From assembly GCF_008830365.1 (NCBI RefSeq), contig NZ_WBKI01000012.1, forward strand, positions 1 to 46,690: DNA of 46,690 nucleotides, given 5' to 3'. The notes below the pieces were generated by a model. That model was not told the DNA's origin, searched no databases, and saw only the letters and a program-made list of their open reading frames with translations. This document shows positions 21,954-33,537 of the stretch, one piece after another (position 1 is the stretch's first letter; every line of letters begins with the position of its first letter). This DNA is from Serratia proteamaculans. Lineage in GTDB: Bacteria > Pseudomonadota > Gammaproteobacteria > Enterobacterales > Enterobacteriaceae. Both the position numbers and the translations under genes were made by a program.

Positions 21954-21985
21954 CGTTTCTACCGTCTGCAGTTGCAGACCGGCGC

Positions 21986-22303
21986 TTAGTATTCCCAGGT
22001 ATCGGGATCCACACCCAATTCACGCATCAGCAGTTTCGCGGCTTCCGGGATTTCATCGCTGCGTTCTTTGCGCAGGTCTTCGTCGTTCGGCAGCGGCTGG
22101 CCGGTAAAGGCGTGCAGAAATGCTTCGCACAGCAATTCGCTGTTGGTGGCATGGCGCAGGTTATTCACCTGGCGACGCGTCCGTTCATCGGTGAGGATTT
22201 TCAGGACCTTCAGCGGAATAGATACCGTGATTTTTTTTACTTGCTCGCTCTTTTTACCGTGTTCAGCGTAAGGGCTGACATACTCGCCGTTCCACTCAGC
22301 CAT
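21986..22303 (-). CDS. metJ: Methionine repressor MetJ
   Basis: A 105-residue ribbon-helix-helix repressor that uses S-adenosylmethionine as corepressor and binds tandem 8-bp met boxes as arrays of dimers. The beta strand KKITVSIP and the following helices ([20 protein letters not shown]) are those of E. coli MetJ, and the ending GVDPDTWEY is intact. It is divergent from metB with four tandem met boxes in the gap, which gives shared regulation. Confidence 0.98.
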   Translation of the reverse strand: MAEWNGEYVSPYAEHGKKSEQVKKITVSIPLKVLKILTDERTRRQVNNLRHATNSELLCEAFLHAFTGQPLPNDEDLRKERSDEIPEAAKLLMRELGVDPDTWEY

Positions 22304-22620
22304 GGGACACCTTAAATTTGTCAGAAAAATTACAAAATTCTAAAAACCGGCCAATTATGCCCGATCTTCACTGTTCTCACTAAATAAATGTCAATTTTAC
22401 GCGACCAGGGTCACTGAATGCGGACGATCAATAGGCGTCGCCTATGCATTCCGGGTTAACATCGTATCGTCACCTCAAACTGGCATAATTTTAGCGGGTA
22501 TTAAGGCTTTGCTCAATCTACACGCAAAGAAGTTTAGATGTCCAGATGTATTGACGTCTATCCTCACTGCGATTAATCTTTAGGCCTCATTCATCCGAAT
22601 CCCGAGAGCCGAGAGACCCT
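22304..22620. promoter_or_regulatory. metJ-metB divergent control region (317 bp)
   Basis: Apart from the met-box array near metB, the stretch is AT-rich promoter-like DNA. No further gene or RNA is apparent. Confidence 0.6.
22528..22559. promoter_or_regulatory. Four tandem met boxes upstream of metB
   Basis: Contiguous 8-mers AGAAGTTT, AGATGTCC, AGATGTAT and TGACGTCT match AGACGTCT at six, six, five and seven positions. The array is in register with no gaps, as needed for cooperative MetJ binding, and lies about 60 bp before the metB start. Confidence 0.88.
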
Positions 22621-23781
22621 ATGACGCGTAAACCTGCCACGATTGCCGTACGTAGCGGCCTGAACGATGACGAACAGTACGGCTGCGTTGTCCCGCCGAT
22701 CCACCTTTCCAGTACCTATAATTTCACCGACTTCAATCAACCTCGTGCTCATGACTACTCACGTCGCGGCAACCCGACGCGTGATGTGGTCCAGCGGGCG
22801 CTGGCAGAACTGGAAGGCGGCGCCGGTGCGGTGATGACCAGCAGCGGGATGTCGGCGATCCACCTGGTGACCACGGTGTTCCTGCAACCCGGCGATTTGC
22901 TGGTGGCACCACATGATTGCTACGGTGGCAGCTATCGTCTGTTCGACAGCCTGAGCAAGCGTGGTGCTTACCGCGTACTCTTTGTCGATCAGGGGAATGA
23001 GGAGGCGTTGCAGCAGGCGCTGGCGCAAAAACCCAAGCTGGTGCTGATTGAAAGCCCAAGCAACCCACTGCTGCGCGTGGTAGATATCGCGGCGATTTGC
23101 GATGCGGCCCATGCCGTGGGGGCGTTAACGGTGGTGGACAACACCTTCCTCAGCCCGGCGTTACAGCAGCCGATTGGGTTGGGTGCCGATCTGGTGGTGC
23201 ATTCCTGTACCAAATACCTCAATGGCCATTCCGACGTGGTGGCCGGCGCGGTGATTGCCAAAGATAAAGATCTGGCGGTGGAATTGGCGTGGTGGGCCAA
23301 TAATATCGGCGTAACCGGCGGCGCGTTCGACAGTTATTTGCTGCTGCGCGGCATGCGTACTCTGTCGCCACGTATCAAGGCGGCGCAACAAAACGCCGAT
23401 GCGATTGTCAGTTATTTACAGCAGCAACCCTTGGTGAAAAAGCTGTATCATCCTTCTCTGCCACAGAACCCTGGGCACGAGATTGCACGTCGTCAGCAAC
23501 GCGGCTTTGGCGCGATGCTCAGCTTTGAACTGGACGGTGATGAAGCGCTGCTGCGTCGTTTCCTGTCTGCCCTTAAGCTCTTTACTCTGGCAGAATCCTT
23601 GGGCGGCGTAGAAAGCCTGATCTCGCATGCAGCGACCATGACCCACGCAGGTATGGCGGCAGAAGCCCGTGCGGCAGCCGGTATTTCCGAAAGCCTGCTG
23701 CGTATCTCCGTGGGTATTGAAGACAGTGAAGATTTGATTGCCGATCTGGAACGAGCCTTCCAGGCGGCGGCAACGAGGTAA
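22621..23781 (+). CDS. metB: Cystathionine gamma-synthase
   Basis: This PLP enzyme joins O-succinylhomoserine and cysteine to give cystathionine, the first sulfur step of methionine synthesis. The 386-residue protein has the PLP lysine Lys198 in HSCTKYLNGHSD, the phosphate-binding SSGMSA, and the YSRRGNPTRD segment. It is the first gene of metBL, with metL starting 2 bp after its stop. Confidence 0.98.
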   Translation: MTRKPATIAVRSGLNDDEQYGCVVPPIHLSSTYNFTDFNQPRAHDYSRRGNPTRDVVQRALAELEGGAGAVMTSSGMSAIHLVTTVFLQPGDLLVAPHDCYGGSYRLFDSLSKRGAYRVLFVDQGNEEALQQALAQKPKLVLIESPSNPLLRVVDIAAICDAAHAVGALTVVDNTFLSPALQQPIGLGADLVVHSCTKYLNGHSDVVAGAVIAKDKDLAVELAWWANNIGVTGGAFDSYLLLRGMRTLSPRIKAAQQNADAIVSYLQQQPLVKKLYHPSLPQNPGHEIARRQQRGFGAMLSFELDGDEALLRRFLSALKLFTLAESLGGVESLISHAATMTHAGMAAEARAAAGISESLLRISVGIEDSEDLIADLERAFQAAATR

Positions 23782-23783
23782 GC

Positions 23784-26219
23784 ATGAATGCAATTGCGGT
23801 AGCAGGGCCGGTGAGTGGGCGTCAACTGCACAAGTTTGGCGGCAGCAGCCTGGCGGACGTGAAGTGTTATCTGCGGGTGGCCGGGATCATGGCCGAATAC
23901 AGCCAGCCGGGTGACATGATGGTGGTGTCGGCTGCCGGCAGCACCACCAACCAACTGATTAGCTGGCTGAAGCTGAGCCAGAGCGATCGTCTTTCTGCGC
24001 ATCAGGTTCAGCAGACGCTGCGCCGCTATCACAGCGAATTGATCGGTGGTCTGTTACCGCCGGAAACCGCCGAGCCGCTGATCGCCGAATTTATTCAGGA
24101 TCTGGAGCGTCTGGCGGTATTGCTGGACGAAAAGCTCGACGATGCCGTGTATGCCGAAGTGGTGGGGCACGGTGAGATTTGGTCGGCGCGGCTGATGGCG
24201 GCGGTGCTGAACAAACTGGATATGCAGGCGGCCTGGCTGGATGCGCGCGATTTTCTGCGTGCGGAACGCGCCGCTCAGCCACAGGTTGATGAAGGCCGCT
24301 CTTATCCGCTGCTGCAACAGCTGCTGGCTCAGCACCCGGGTAAACGCCTGGTGGTGACCGGCTTTATTTCACGCAACGACGCCGGTGAAACTGTGCTGTT
24401 GGGGCGTAACGGCAGTGACTATTCCGCTACCCAGGTCGGTGCGCTGGCCGGTGCGGAACGCGTGACCATTTGGAGCGACGTGGCCGGGGTTTACAGCGCC
24501 GATCCACGCAAGGTGAAAGATGCCTGCCTGTTGCCGCTGCTGCGGCTAGATGAGGCCAGTGAACTGGCCCGCCTGGCGGCACCGGTGCTGCACACACGCA
24601 CCCTGCAGCCGGTGTCCGGCAGTGATATCGATCTGCAACTGCGTTGCAGTTATCAGCCGGAACAAGGCTCAACGCGCATCGAGCGCGTGCTGGCCTCCGG
24701 CACCGGCGCGAAGATTGTCACCAGTCATGACGACGTGTGTTTGATTGAGCTGAACGTTGCCAGTCAGCATGATTTCAAACTGGCTCAGAAAGAGCTGGAT
24801 TTGGTGCTTAAGCGCGCTCAGATCAAACCGCTGGCGATCGGCATTCATCCGGACCGTAATCTGGTCCAGTTGTGTTACACCTCGGAAGTGGTGAACAGCG
24901 TGCTGCGTACTCTGCAGGACGCGGGGCTGCCAGGTGAGCTGCGACTGCGTGAAGGACTGGCGCTGGTGGCGCTGGTGGGCGCGGGCGTTTGCAAGAACCC
25001 GCTGCACAGTCACCGCTTCTATCAACAGTTGAAAGACCAGCCGGTCGAGTTTATCTGGCAGGCCGAAGACGGCATCAGCCTGGTGGCGGTACTGCGTCAG
25101 GGGCCGACCGCGTTGCTGATCCAGGGCCTGCACCAGACTCTGTTCCGCGCGGAAAAACGTATCGGCCTGGTGCTGTTCGGTAAAGGCAATATCGGCGCAC
25201 GCTGGCTGGAGTTGTTTGCCCGCGAGCAGAAAAATATTTCTGCCCGCAGTGGCTTTGAGTTCAGCCTGGCGGGGGTGGTGGACAGCCGCCGTAGCCTGCT
25301 GAATTACGACGGGCTTGATGCCAGCCGCGCCCTGGCATTCTTTGAGGACGAAGCGCAGGAGCTGGACGAAGAGTCCCTCTTCCTGTGGATGCGTGCTCAT
25401 CCGTTCGACGATTTGGTGGTGCTTGACGTAACCGCCAGTGAAGAACTGGCCGAGCAGTATCTGGATTTCGCCAGCTACGGCTTCCATGTGATCAGCGCCA
25501 ACAAACTGGCGGGAGCATCGTGCAGCGATAATTATCGCCAAATCCGCGATGCCTTCGCCAAAACCGGTCGCCACTGGCTGTATAACGCTACCGTCGGCGC
25601 CGGCCTGCCGGTCAACCATACGGTGCGCGATCTGCGCGACAGCGGTGACAGTATTCTGGCGATCAGCGGCATCTTCTCCGGCACGCTTTCCTGGTTGTTC
25701 CTGCAGTTCGACGGCACGGTGCCGTTTACCGAACTGGTGGATCAAGCGTGGCAGCAGGGGCTGACCGAACCCGATCCGCGGGTCGATCTCTCCGGCCAGG
25801 ACGTGATGCGCAAGCTGGTGATCCTGGCGCGCGAAGCGGGCTACGATATTGAACCGAATCAGGTGCGAGTCGAATCGCTGGTGCCTGCGGGTGCCGAGCA
25901 GGGTACTGTCGATCAGTTCTTCGAAAACGGCGATGCGCTGAACCAGCAGATGCTGCAGCGTTTCGAGGCCGCCAGTGAAATGGGTCTGGTGCTGCGGCAC
26001 GTGGCGCGCTTCGATGCTAATGGCAAGGCGCGTGTTGGCGTGGAAGCGGTTCGGCCTGAACATCCGCTGGCGTCGTTGTTGCCGTGCGATAACGTGTTTG
26101 CCATCGAAAGCCGCTGGTACCGCGATAACCCATTGGTGATCCGCGGACCGGGTGCCGGTCGTGACGTCACCGCGGGGGCTATCCAGTCAGATCTTAACCG
26201 TTTGGCGCAGCTGCTTTAA
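23784..26219 (+). CDS. metL: Bifunctional aspartokinase II/homoserine dehydrogenase II
   Basis: The N-terminal third is an aspartate kinase (KFGGSSLADV near residue 18, then NGSDYSATQVGAL). A central ACT-like region follows. The C-terminal homoserine dehydrogenase begins around residue 455 with the Rossmann motif GLVLFGKGNIGARW and contains NATVGAGLPVNHTVRDL. The 811-residue length is that of E. coli MetL. It supplies homoserine to the methionine branch and is translationally close to metB. Confidence 0.97.
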   Translation: MNAIAVAGPVSGRQLHKFGGSSLADVKCYLRVAGIMAEYSQPGDMMVVSAAGSTTNQLISWLKLSQSDRLSAHQVQQTLRRYHSELIGGLLPPETAEPLIAEFIQDLERLAVLLDEKLDDAVYAEVVGHGEIWSARLMAAVLNKLDMQAAWLDARDFLRAERAAQPQVDEGRSYPLLQQLLAQHPGKRLVVTGFISRNDAGETVLLGRNGSDYSATQVGALAGAERVTIWSDVAGVYSADPRKVKDACLLPLLRLDEASELARLAAPVLHTRTLQPVSGSDIDLQLRCSYQPEQGSTRIERVLASGTGAKIVTSHDDVCLIELNVASQHDFKLAQKELDLVLKRAQIKPLAIGIHPDRNLVQLCYTSEVVNSVLRTLQDAGLPGELRLREGLALVALVGAGVCKNPLHSHRFYQQLKDQPVEFIWQAEDGISLVAVLRQGPTALLIQGLHQTLFRAEKRIGLVLFGKGNIGARWLELFAREQKNISARSGFEFSLAGVVDSRRSLLNYDGLDASRALAFFEDEAQELDEESLFLWMRAHPFDDLVVLDVTASEELAEQYLDFASYGFHVISANKLAGASCSDNYRQIRDAFAKTGRHWLYNATVGAGLPVNHTVRDLRDSGDSILAISGIFSGTLSWLFLQFDGTVPFTELVDQAWQQGLTEPDPRVDLSGQDVMRKLVILAREAGYDIEPNQVRVESLVPAGAEQGTVDQFFENGDALNQQMLQRFEAASEMGLVLRHVARFDANGKARVGVEAVRPEHPLASLLPCDNVFAIESRWYRDNPLVIRGPGAGRDVTAGAIQSDLNRLAQLL

Positions 26220-26228
26220 TTTTCTTAT

Positions 26229-26258
26229 GGGCGCGGATCTGCCGCGCCCCTCGTTTTT
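26229..26258 (+). terminator. Terminator of metBL
   Basis: GGGCGCGG and CCGCGCCC around a 5-base loop are followed by CTCG and five T residues. Confidence 0.8.
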
Positions 26259-26378
26259 CCTGCCATAATTCTCTTTATCCTGAACATGAAATTCTTTCTC
26301 TTAACGGGTGAGGATTAATCATCCTATTACCCTCAGTTTCCTGTTGACTCTTTAGCCAACATACGGCATTTTCTATCT

Positions 26379-26402
26379 AGACGTCTAAACGTATAGACGC
26401 TT
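26379..26402. promoter_or_regulatory. Three tandem met boxes upstream of metF
   Basis: AGACGTCT (perfect), AAACGTAT and AGACGCTT are contiguous 8-mers about 45 bp before the metF start. They are a MetJ operator by position and sequence. Confidence 0.88.
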
Positions 26403-26425
26403 ATCAAAACAAAGCAAAACAGTGA

Positions 26426-27343
<918 letters not shown>

Positions 27344-27364
27344 CTTGACTGATGAATTAAGACA

Positions 27365-27393
27365 AAGGCGCTGTGTAATGACAGCGCCTTTTT
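27365..27393 (+). terminator. Terminator of metF
   Basis: AAGGCGCTGT and ACAGCGCCTT around six bases, followed by further T residues. Confidence 0.88.
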
Positions 27394-27400
27394 GTTGGAT

Positions 27401-27431
27401 AAAAAAACGGCCCCTGCGAACAGGAGCCGTT
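27401..27431 (-). terminator. Terminator of ppc
   Basis: On the minus strand AACGGCTCCTG-TTCG-CAGGGGCCGTT (one G-T pair) is followed by a T run. It lies 17 bp past the ppc stop. Confidence 0.88.
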
Positions 27432-27447
27432 TATTACAACGCTCAAA

Positions 27448-30084
27448 CTAGCCGGTGTTACGCATCCCGGCGGCAACGCCGGCAATGGTCACCATCAGCG
27501 CCTGCTCAACGCGGGCATCCGGGTGTTCCTGCTGACGCGAACGGTGCAGCAGTTCGGCCTGCAGCACGTTCAGCGGATCGGTATACACGTTACGCAGCGC
27601 GATGGATTCGGCGATCCATGGCAGGTCTTCCATCAGGTGCGCGTCATTGGCAATGGTCAGTACCACCTTAATGTCGCTTGCCAACTGGTCGCGCAACTGC
27701 TGGCCCAGTGGCCACAGTGATTTGTCGACCAGGCGCTGATCGTAGTATTCCGCCAACCACAGGTCGGCTTTGGCGAACACCATTTCCAGCATCGCAATAC
27801 GGGTGGAGAAGAATGGCCAGTCGCGGCACATGGCTTCCAGTTGATCCTGTTTGCCTGCTTTCACCGCTTCCTGCAAACCGGCACCAGCGCCCAGCCAGGC
27901 CGGCAACATCAGGCGGTTCTGTGTCCAGGCGAAGATCCACGGAATGGCACGCAGGCTTTCTACACCGCCGTTTGGCTTACGTTTGGCGGGGCGTGAACCC
28001 AGCGGCAACTTGCCCAGCTCCAGTTCCGGCGTTGCGGCGCGGAAATACGGCACGAAGTCCGGATTTTCACGCACGTAGCCACGGTACATTTTGCATGAGG
28101 TGTCTGACAGGTCATCCATCAGCGCGCGCCACTCTTTTTTCGGTTCTGGCGGCGGCAACAGGTTGGCTTCCAGGATCGCACCGGTGTACAGCGCCAGGCT
28201 GCTGATGGTGACTTCTGGCAGGCCAAATTTGAAGCGGATCATCTCGCCCTGTTCGGTGACACGCAGTCCCCCTTTCAGGCTGCCCGGCGGTTGCGACAGC
28301 AGTGCCGCATGTGCCGGAGCACCGCCACGGCCAATCGAGCCGCCGCGGCCATGGAACAATGTCAGCGCCACACCGGCTTTTTCACAGGTTTTGATCAGTG
28401 CGTCTTGCGCGCGGTACTGCGCCCAGGAGGCCGCCATCACCCCGGCGTCTTTTGCCGAGTCAGAATAGCCAATCATCACCATCTGTTTGCCCTGGATAAA
28501 GCCGCGATACCAGTCAATATTCAGCAACTGGGTCATCACGTCATCGGCGTTATTCAGGTCGTCGAGGGTTTCGAACAGCGGGGCCACCGGCAGCGCGAAC
28601 GGGCAACCGGCTTCTTTTAGCAGCAGATGGACCGCCAGGACGTCAGAAGGTGTGCGCGCCATGGATATCACATAGGCGGCAATTGAGCCTTCCGGCGCTT
28701 CGGCGATCACCCGGCAGGTCTCCAGTACTTCCTGGGTATCGGCACTCGGTTCCCATTTCAGTGGCACCAGCGGGCGTTTCGAATTCAGTTCGCGGATCAG
28801 GAATGCCTGTTTGTCGGCTTCCGACCAGCTTTCGTAGTCACCCAGGCCCAGATAACGGGTCAGTTCGGCGATGGCTTCGGTGTGACGGGTGCTTTCCTGA
28901 CGCACGTCGATACGCACCAGCGGCACGCCAAAGCAGCGCACGCGACGCAGGGTATCCAACAGCTGACCATTGGCTATGATGCTCATGCCACAGGCCTGCA
29001 GCGACTGATAACAGGCGAACAGCGGTTCCCACAGCTGATCGTTTTTCACCAGCAGGTCGTGTGGCTTCAGGACGCGCTCGCCTTTCAGGCGGCCTTCCAG
29101 ATAAGCTTGAGAGCTCATCAACTGGCTGCGCAGTTGCTTCATGATCTCGCGGTATGGCTCTTGCACCTCGTCGCCACCGGCCCGTGCGCGCAGCTCCGGG
29201 GTACATTCGGTCATCGACAGCTCGGACACCAGCACCTGAATATCGCGGGTGAACAGATCGCAGGCCTTCCAGCGGCTCAGCAGCAGCACGTGGCGGGTGA
29301 TTTCAGCCGTCACATTTGGGTTGCCGTCACGGTCACCGCCCATCCAGGAGGTGAAGCGTACCGGCACCGCTTCTGCGGGCAGGCTGTAATCGATGGAGTT
29401 TTCCAACTGTTCGTTGAATTCGCGCAGGAAGGCCGGGACCCCTTCCCACAGGCTGTTTTCCACCACCGCAAAGCCCCACTTGGCTTCGTCGATCGGTGAC
29501 GGGCGGTTTTTGCGGATCTCGTCGGTGTGCCACGACTGAGCTACTAATTGACGCAGGCGGCGCATGATCTTGTTGCGCTCGTAGTCGGCCAGATCGTTAT
29601 GGTCGAGTTGGCTGAGGCAGGTATTGACCTCAACCAGCTTGTGGATCAGAGTGCGGCGGGTGATTTCCGTCGGGTGCGCGGTCAGCACCAGCTCGATGGA
29701 AAGCTGTGACACGGCATTTTGCAGTTCTTTGGTGCTGAGCTTTTTGTCTTTTAGCCGGGTGAACAACTGCGCCAGCGCTTCCGGGTTGCTGGCGGCTTCA
29801 CCATTAGGTGAAATGCTGTGGTACTGCTCAGCGGTATTGGTCAGATTGAGAAACTGGCTGAAGGCGCGAGCGACTGGCAACAACTCGTCGTTGGACAGGT
29901 TTTGCAAGGTGGAAAGCAGCTCCTGACGATGCGCTTCGTTACCTGCACGTGAAGATTTGGAAAGCTTACGGATAGTTTCAACGCGATCGAGAATATGCTC
30001 GCCCAGCGCTTCTTTGATGGTATCGCCGAGCAATTTGCCGAGCATACTGACATTACTTCGCATTGCCGAATATTGTTCGTTCAT
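27448..30084 (-). CDS. ppc: Phosphoenolpyruvate carboxylase
   Basis: It carboxylates PEP to oxaloacetate to refill the TCA cycle. The 878-residue protein has the catalytic His in [13 protein letters not shown], the [16 protein letters not shown] and [11 protein letters not shown] motifs, the [12 protein letters not shown] loop and the conserved C-terminal MRNTG. The ATG at 30084 matches the E. coli start (MNEQYSA); an upstream in-frame extension has no support. In E. coli K-12 several genes (katG, gldA and frw among them) lie between metF and ppc; here the two are adjacent and convergent. Confidence 0.98.
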   Translation of the reverse strand: MNEQYSAMRSNVSMLGKLLGDTIKEALGEHILDRVETIRKLSKSSRAGNEAHRQELLSTLQNLSNDELLPVARAFSQFLNLTNTAEQYHSISPNGEAASNPEALAQLFTRLKDKKLSTKELQNAVSQLSIELVLTAHPTEITRRTLIHKLVEVNTCLSQLDHNDLADYERNKIMRRLRQLVAQSWHTDEIRKNRPSPIDEAKWGFAVVENSLWEGVPAFLREFNEQLENSIDYSLPAEAVPVRFTSWMGGDRDGNPNVTAEITRHVLLLSRWKACDLFTRDIQVLVSELSMTECTPELRARAGGDEVQEPYREIMKQLRSQLMSSQAYLEGRLKGERVLKPHDLLVKNDQLWEPLFACYQSLQACGMSIIANGQLLDTLRRVRCFGVPLVRIDVRQESTRHTEAIAELTRYLGLGDYESWSEADKQAFLIRELNSKRPLVPLKWEPSADTQEVLETCRVIAEAPEGSIAAYVISMARTPSDVLAVHLLLKEAGCPFALPVAPLFETLDDLNNADDVMTQLLNIDWYRGFIQGKQMVMIGYSDSAKDAGVMAASWAQYRAQDALIKTCEKAGVALTLFHGRGGSIGRGGAPAHAALLSQPPGSLKGGLRVTEQGEMIRFKFGLPEVTISSLALYTGAILEANLLPPPEPKKEWRALMDDLSDTSCKMYRGYVRENPDFVPYFRAATPELELGKLPLGSRPAKRKPNGGVESLRAIPWIFAWTQNRLMLPAWLGAGAGLQEAVKAGKQDQLEAMCRDWPFFSTRIAMLEMVFAKADLWLAEYYDQRLVDKSLWPLGQQLRDQLASDIKVVLTIANDAHLMEDLPWIAESIALRNVYTDPLNVLQAELLHRSRQQEHPDARVEQALMVTIAGVAAGMRNTG

Positions 30085-30299
30085 ATAACCCCTGACCCAA
30101 TTCTGTATGATTTTTATCTTGTAAGTAAATTTCACGTGTCAGGCGAACAGCGCCTGTTTCATCTCGCCACGTTCCTGTCCAATGGTCAATTGACACTATT
30201 TTTAGCAAAAAAACATCAAAATCGGCGCATTTTCTGAAATTTAATTACGCTGCGCCGGTTATCAGTCTGGCTTATTTCCTTGGTTTGCTACTTCTTAAT

Positions 30300-30332
30300 G
30301 GGTAGGGAGATGATAAATCATTAACCCTACCC
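30300..30332 (-). terminator. Long stem-loop after argE
   Basis: GGGTAGGG pairs with CCCTACCC, and inside lies a second perfect stem ATGAT-AA-ATCAT. It begins 11 bp beyond the argE stop. A T run is missing, so it may stabilise the mRNA end rather than terminate on its own. Confidence 0.6.
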
Positions 30333-30342
30333 TGTGTCAGGT

Positions 30343-31494
30343 TTATTGGCGACAGAAGTGGCTGACCAATTGACTCAGCAGCTTGCGCGTCGGTTCGATA
30401 AAGCCGGTATCGATGTATTCATCCGGCTGATGTGCCTGGTCGATAGAGCCGGGGCCCAACACCAGCGTTGGGCAGACCTGCTGGACGAACGGGGCTTCGG
30501 TGCAGTAGTTGACCACCTGTGTGCGGGTGCCCAACAGTTTCTCAATCACTGCCACCATCTGGTGATCGGTCGGGCACTCATAACCCGGAACCGAGGCGTG
30601 CAATTCCTCAATGCTCAGGCGGCCCGGCCAGCGCTGGCTGACTGGCTCCAGCGTTTGGTGCATCAGTTCATTGATGTTGTCGAGCGTCATGCCCGGCAAC
30701 GGACGGATATCCAGATGCAACTCGCAGCAGGCGCAGATGCGGTTGGCTGCGTCGCCACCGCTGATATGACCGAAGTTCATGGTCGGGTAGGGCACGGCAA
30801 AGGCCGGGTTGTTAAAGCGCTCTTGCAGCGTTTTGCGCAGCTCCATCAGGCGGCCGATGGTTTCATGCATCAGATCGATGGCGTTCACGCCGCGCGCCGG
30901 GTCGCTCGAGTGGCCTGATTGGCCGACGATGCGGATGGCGTTGGCCATGTGACCCTTGTGCGCGCGTACCGGCTGCAGCGAGGTTGGCTCACCGATAATG
31001 GCAAAGTCCGGACGGATACTGGTCGAGGCGGCGAAATAACGTGCACCGGCCATCGTCGTTTCTTCATCTGCGGTTGCCAGAATGTACAACGGCTTGGTCA
31101 GCTTGCTGGCGTCGATGTCGCGCACGGCATCCAGAATAAAAGCAAAGAAGCCTTTCATGTCGGCAGTGCCCAGACCGTACAGCTTATTGTCGTGTTCGGT
31201 CAGGGTGAAGGGATCGCGTGTCCAGCGCCCTTCATCATAAGGTACGGTATCGGTGTGACCTGCCAACAGCAAGCCACCGCTGCCTTCGCCAATACTGGCC
31301 AGCAGGTTAAATTTATTGCGGCTGTCCGGCACCGGTTGTACGTCGACACTAAAGCCCAAATCGGCAAACCAGCCGGCCAGTAAGTTGATTAACGCTTCAT
31401 TACTCTGATCGAGGGCGCCATCGGTGGCGCTGATCGACGGAGTGGCGATCAACGCCCGGTACAGCTCAATAAATGGAGGTAATTTCATCTTCAC
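30343..31494 (-). CDS. argE: Acetylornithine deacetylase
   Basis: This dinuclear-zinc M20-family hydrolase releases ornithine from N-acetylornithine. The 383-residue protein has the metal ligands in [16 protein letters not shown], the bridging Asp in [10 protein letters not shown], and the catalytic/ligand Glu pair in [11 protein letters not shown]. The dimerisation insert lies in the middle as usual. It is divergent from argCBGH with ArgR-like sites in the 210-bp gap. Confidence 0.97.
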   Translation of the reverse strand: MKMKLPPFIELYRALIATPSISATDGALDQSNEALINLLAGWFADLGFSVDVQPVPDSRNKFNLLASIGEGSGGLLLAGHTDTVPYDEGRWTRDPFTLTEHDNKLYGLGTADMKGFFAFILDAVRDIDASKLTKPLYILATADEETTMAGARYFAASTSIRPDFAIIGEPTSLQPVRAHKGHMANAIRIVGQSGHSSDPARGVNAIDLMHETIGRLMELRKTLQERFNNPAFAVPYPTMNFGHISGGDAANRICACCELHLDIRPLPGMTLDNINELMHQTLEPVSQRWPGRLSIEELHASVPGYECPTDHQMVAVIEKLLGTRTQVVNYCTEAPFVQQVCPTLVLGPGSIDQAHQPDEYIDTGFIEPTRKLLSQLVSHFCRQ

Positions 31495-31517
31495 TGTTGA
31501 CAGCCTTTGGTTAGGTT

Positions 31518-31556
31518 GGTATCAATATTCATGCAGTTATTGTGAATAAAAATACA
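31518..31556. promoter_or_regulatory. Two ArgR (ARG box-like) sites between argE and argC
   Basis: A core ending in ATATTCA (31518-31531, about 10 of 14 matches to TGAATAATTATTCA) and TGAATAAAAATACA (31543-31556, 11 of 14) lie side by side. This is where the E. coli argE/argCBH operator sits. Exact box borders are approximate. Confidence 0.65.
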
Positions 31557-31704
31557 GTAAGCTGGAGCGTAAGGGAACCCGATTCCCGGATGATTATAAA
31601 AACATCAACGCTCGACCTCGTGGGTGAACGGCAAAACAACGCTGGTGAGCCTGGAAACCTGAGTCTAATACGACCCAACGCAAGTCAAGAAGGTGAAAGG
31701 CCCC

Positions 31705-32709
31705 ATGTTGAATACGCTGATTGTCGGTGCCAGCGGTTATGCCGGAGCAGAGCTCACGGCGTACCTTAATCGTCACCCACACATGAACATAACCGCTTTA
31801 GCGGTTTCAGCGCAAAGTGCAGATGCAGGAAAATTGCTTTCCGATTTGCACCCCCAGTTAAAAGGTATCGTCGATCTGCCGTTACAACCGCTGGTTGACG
31901 TTGCCAAAGCCGCCGTGGACATCGACGTGGTGTTTCTGGCCACGGCGCATGAGGTCAGCCACGACATCGCGCCGGCGTTTCTGGCTGCAGGTTGCGTGGT
32001 GTTCGATCTCTCTGGAGCGTTCCGCGTGGAAGATACCGCCTTCTATAGCCAATACTACGGTTTTGAACATCAGCATGCTGACCTGCTGGAGCAGGCGGTG
32101 TATGGCCTGGCGGAGTGGCAGAGCGACAAAATCAAACAGGCACAGCTGATCGCCGTACCGGGCTGTTACCCGACGGCGGCGCAGTTGGCGCTAAAACCGC
32201 TGATCGACCAAGACTTGCTGAACCTGGATCAGTGGCCGGTGATCAACGCGACCAGCGGCGTGAGCGGTGCGGGCCGTAAGGCCAGCGTTAACACCAGTTT
32301 TTGCGAGGTGAGCCTGCAGCCGTACGGTATTTTCAACCACCGTCATCATCCGGAAATCGTCGCGCATCTGGGCGTGCCGGTCATATTTACGCCACATTTG
32401 GGTAACTTCCCGCGTGGTATTCTCGAAACCATTACCTGTCGCCTGAAAGCCGGTGTGACTGCACAGGATGTGGCCGCCGTTTACCACGCCGCCTATGACG
32501 ACAAACCGCTGGTGCGGCTGTATGACCAGGGCGTACCGGCATTGAAGTCAGTCGTCGGGCTGCCGTTCTGCGATATCGGCTTTGCCGTACAGGGCGAACA
32601 CCTGATCGCGGTGGCGGCGGAAGACAACCTGTTGAAAGGCGCAGCCGCTCAGGCGGTGCAATGCCTGAATATCCGTTTTGGGTTCCCGGAAACCCAGTCA
32701 TTACTTTAA
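31705..32709 (+). CDS. argC: N-acetyl-gamma-glutamyl-phosphate reductase
   Basis: It reduces N-acetylglutamyl phosphate to the semialdehyde using NADPH. The 334-residue protein has the Rossmann motif [10 protein letters not shown] at the N-terminus and the catalytic Cys in [13 protein letters not shown]. The ATG at 31705 gives the same start as E. coli ([14 protein letters not shown]); a GTG four codons upstream is less likely. It is the first gene of argCBGH. Confidence 0.97.
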   Translation: MLNTLIVGASGYAGAELTAYLNRHPHMNITALAVSAQSADAGKLLSDLHPQLKGIVDLPLQPLVDVAKAAVDIDVVFLATAHEVSHDIAPAFLAAGCVVFDLSGAFRVEDTAFYSQYYGFEHQHADLLEQAVYGLAEWQSDKIKQAQLIAVPGCYPTAAQLALKPLIDQDLLNLDQWPVINATSGVSGAGRKASVNTSFCEVSLQPYGIFNHRHHPEIVAHLGVPVIFTPHLGNFPRGILETITCRLKAGVTAQDVAAVYHAAYDDKPLVRLYDQGVPALKSVVGLPFCDIGFAVQGEHLIAVAAEDNLLKGAAAQAVQCLNIRFGFPETQSLL

Positions 32710-32738
32710 TAAATCACCAGCGTGGGATGTAAACAGCG

Positions 32739-33512
32739 ATGAACCCGTTAATTATCAAATTAGGTGGCGTGTTATTAGACAGTGAAGAGGCGCTGGAGCG
32801 TCTGTTTACCGCACTGGACAGCTACCGTCAGCAGCATCAGCGCCCGTTGGTGATCGTTCACGGTGGCGGTTGCGTGGTGGATGAGCTGATGAAAAAGCTT
32901 TCCCTGCCAGTGGTGAAGAAGAATGGCCTGCGTGTGACGCCGGCCGATCAGATCGACATTATCACCGGCGCGCTGGCCGGCACCGCCAACAAAACTTTGC
33001 TGGCGTGGGCCATCAAGCATCAGATTAATGCGGTCGGCCTGAGCCTGGCAGACGGTGGCAGCGTCACCGTCACCCCGCTGGATCCGGCGCTGGGCCACGT
33101 GGGCAATGCGCAACCGGGCTCGCCGCTGCTGCTCAATACCCTGCTGGCTGCCGGTTACCTGCCGGTGATCAGCTCCATCGGCATTACCGCCGATGGGCAG
33201 TTAATGAATGTGAACGCCGATCAGGCGGCGACGGCCCTGGCCGCCACGCTGGGTGCGGATTTGATCCTGCTGTCGGATGTCAGTGGCATCCTCGATGGAA
33301 AAGGGCAACGCATCGCAGAAATGACGGCGCAAAAAGCGGAACAACTGATTGCCCAGGGCATCATCACTGATGGTATGGTGGTGAAGGTGAATGCGGCGCT
33401 CGATGCAGCCCGTACCCTCGGTCGCCCGGTAGATATCGCCAGTTGGCGCCATGCCGATCAGCTTCCTGCTCTGTTTAACGGCGTGTCGATTGGCACCCGG
33501 ATCCTCGCTTAA
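32739..33512 (+). CDS. argB: Acetylglutamate kinase
   Basis: It phosphorylates N-acetylglutamate, the second step of arginine synthesis. The 257-residue protein has the kinase loop [11 protein letters not shown], the [11 protein letters not shown] oxyanion segment, and the [13 protein letters not shown] and [10 protein letters not shown] motifs. It is the short, arginine-insensitive type found in E. coli. It lies 29 bp after argC and 25 bp before argG. Confidence 0.97.
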   Translation: MNPLIIKLGGVLLDSEEALERLFTALDSYRQQHQRPLVIVHGGGCVVDELMKKLSLPVVKKNGLRVTPADQIDIITGALAGTANKTLLAWAIKHQINAVGLSLADGGSVTVTPLDPALGHVGNAQPGSPLLLNTLLAAGYLPVISSIGITADGQLMNVNADQAATALAATLGADLILLSDVSGILDGKGQRIAEMTAQKAEQLIAQGIITDGMVVKVNAALDAARTLGRPVDIASWRHADQLPALFNGVSIGTRILA

Positions 33513-33537
33513 ATTTAGAATTAAAAAGGAAAAGACC

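Noticed and set aside
24669-26063. A 464-codon minus-strand frame opposite metL
   Set aside because: metL is full length with clear domains; the antisense frame looks like a coding shadow.
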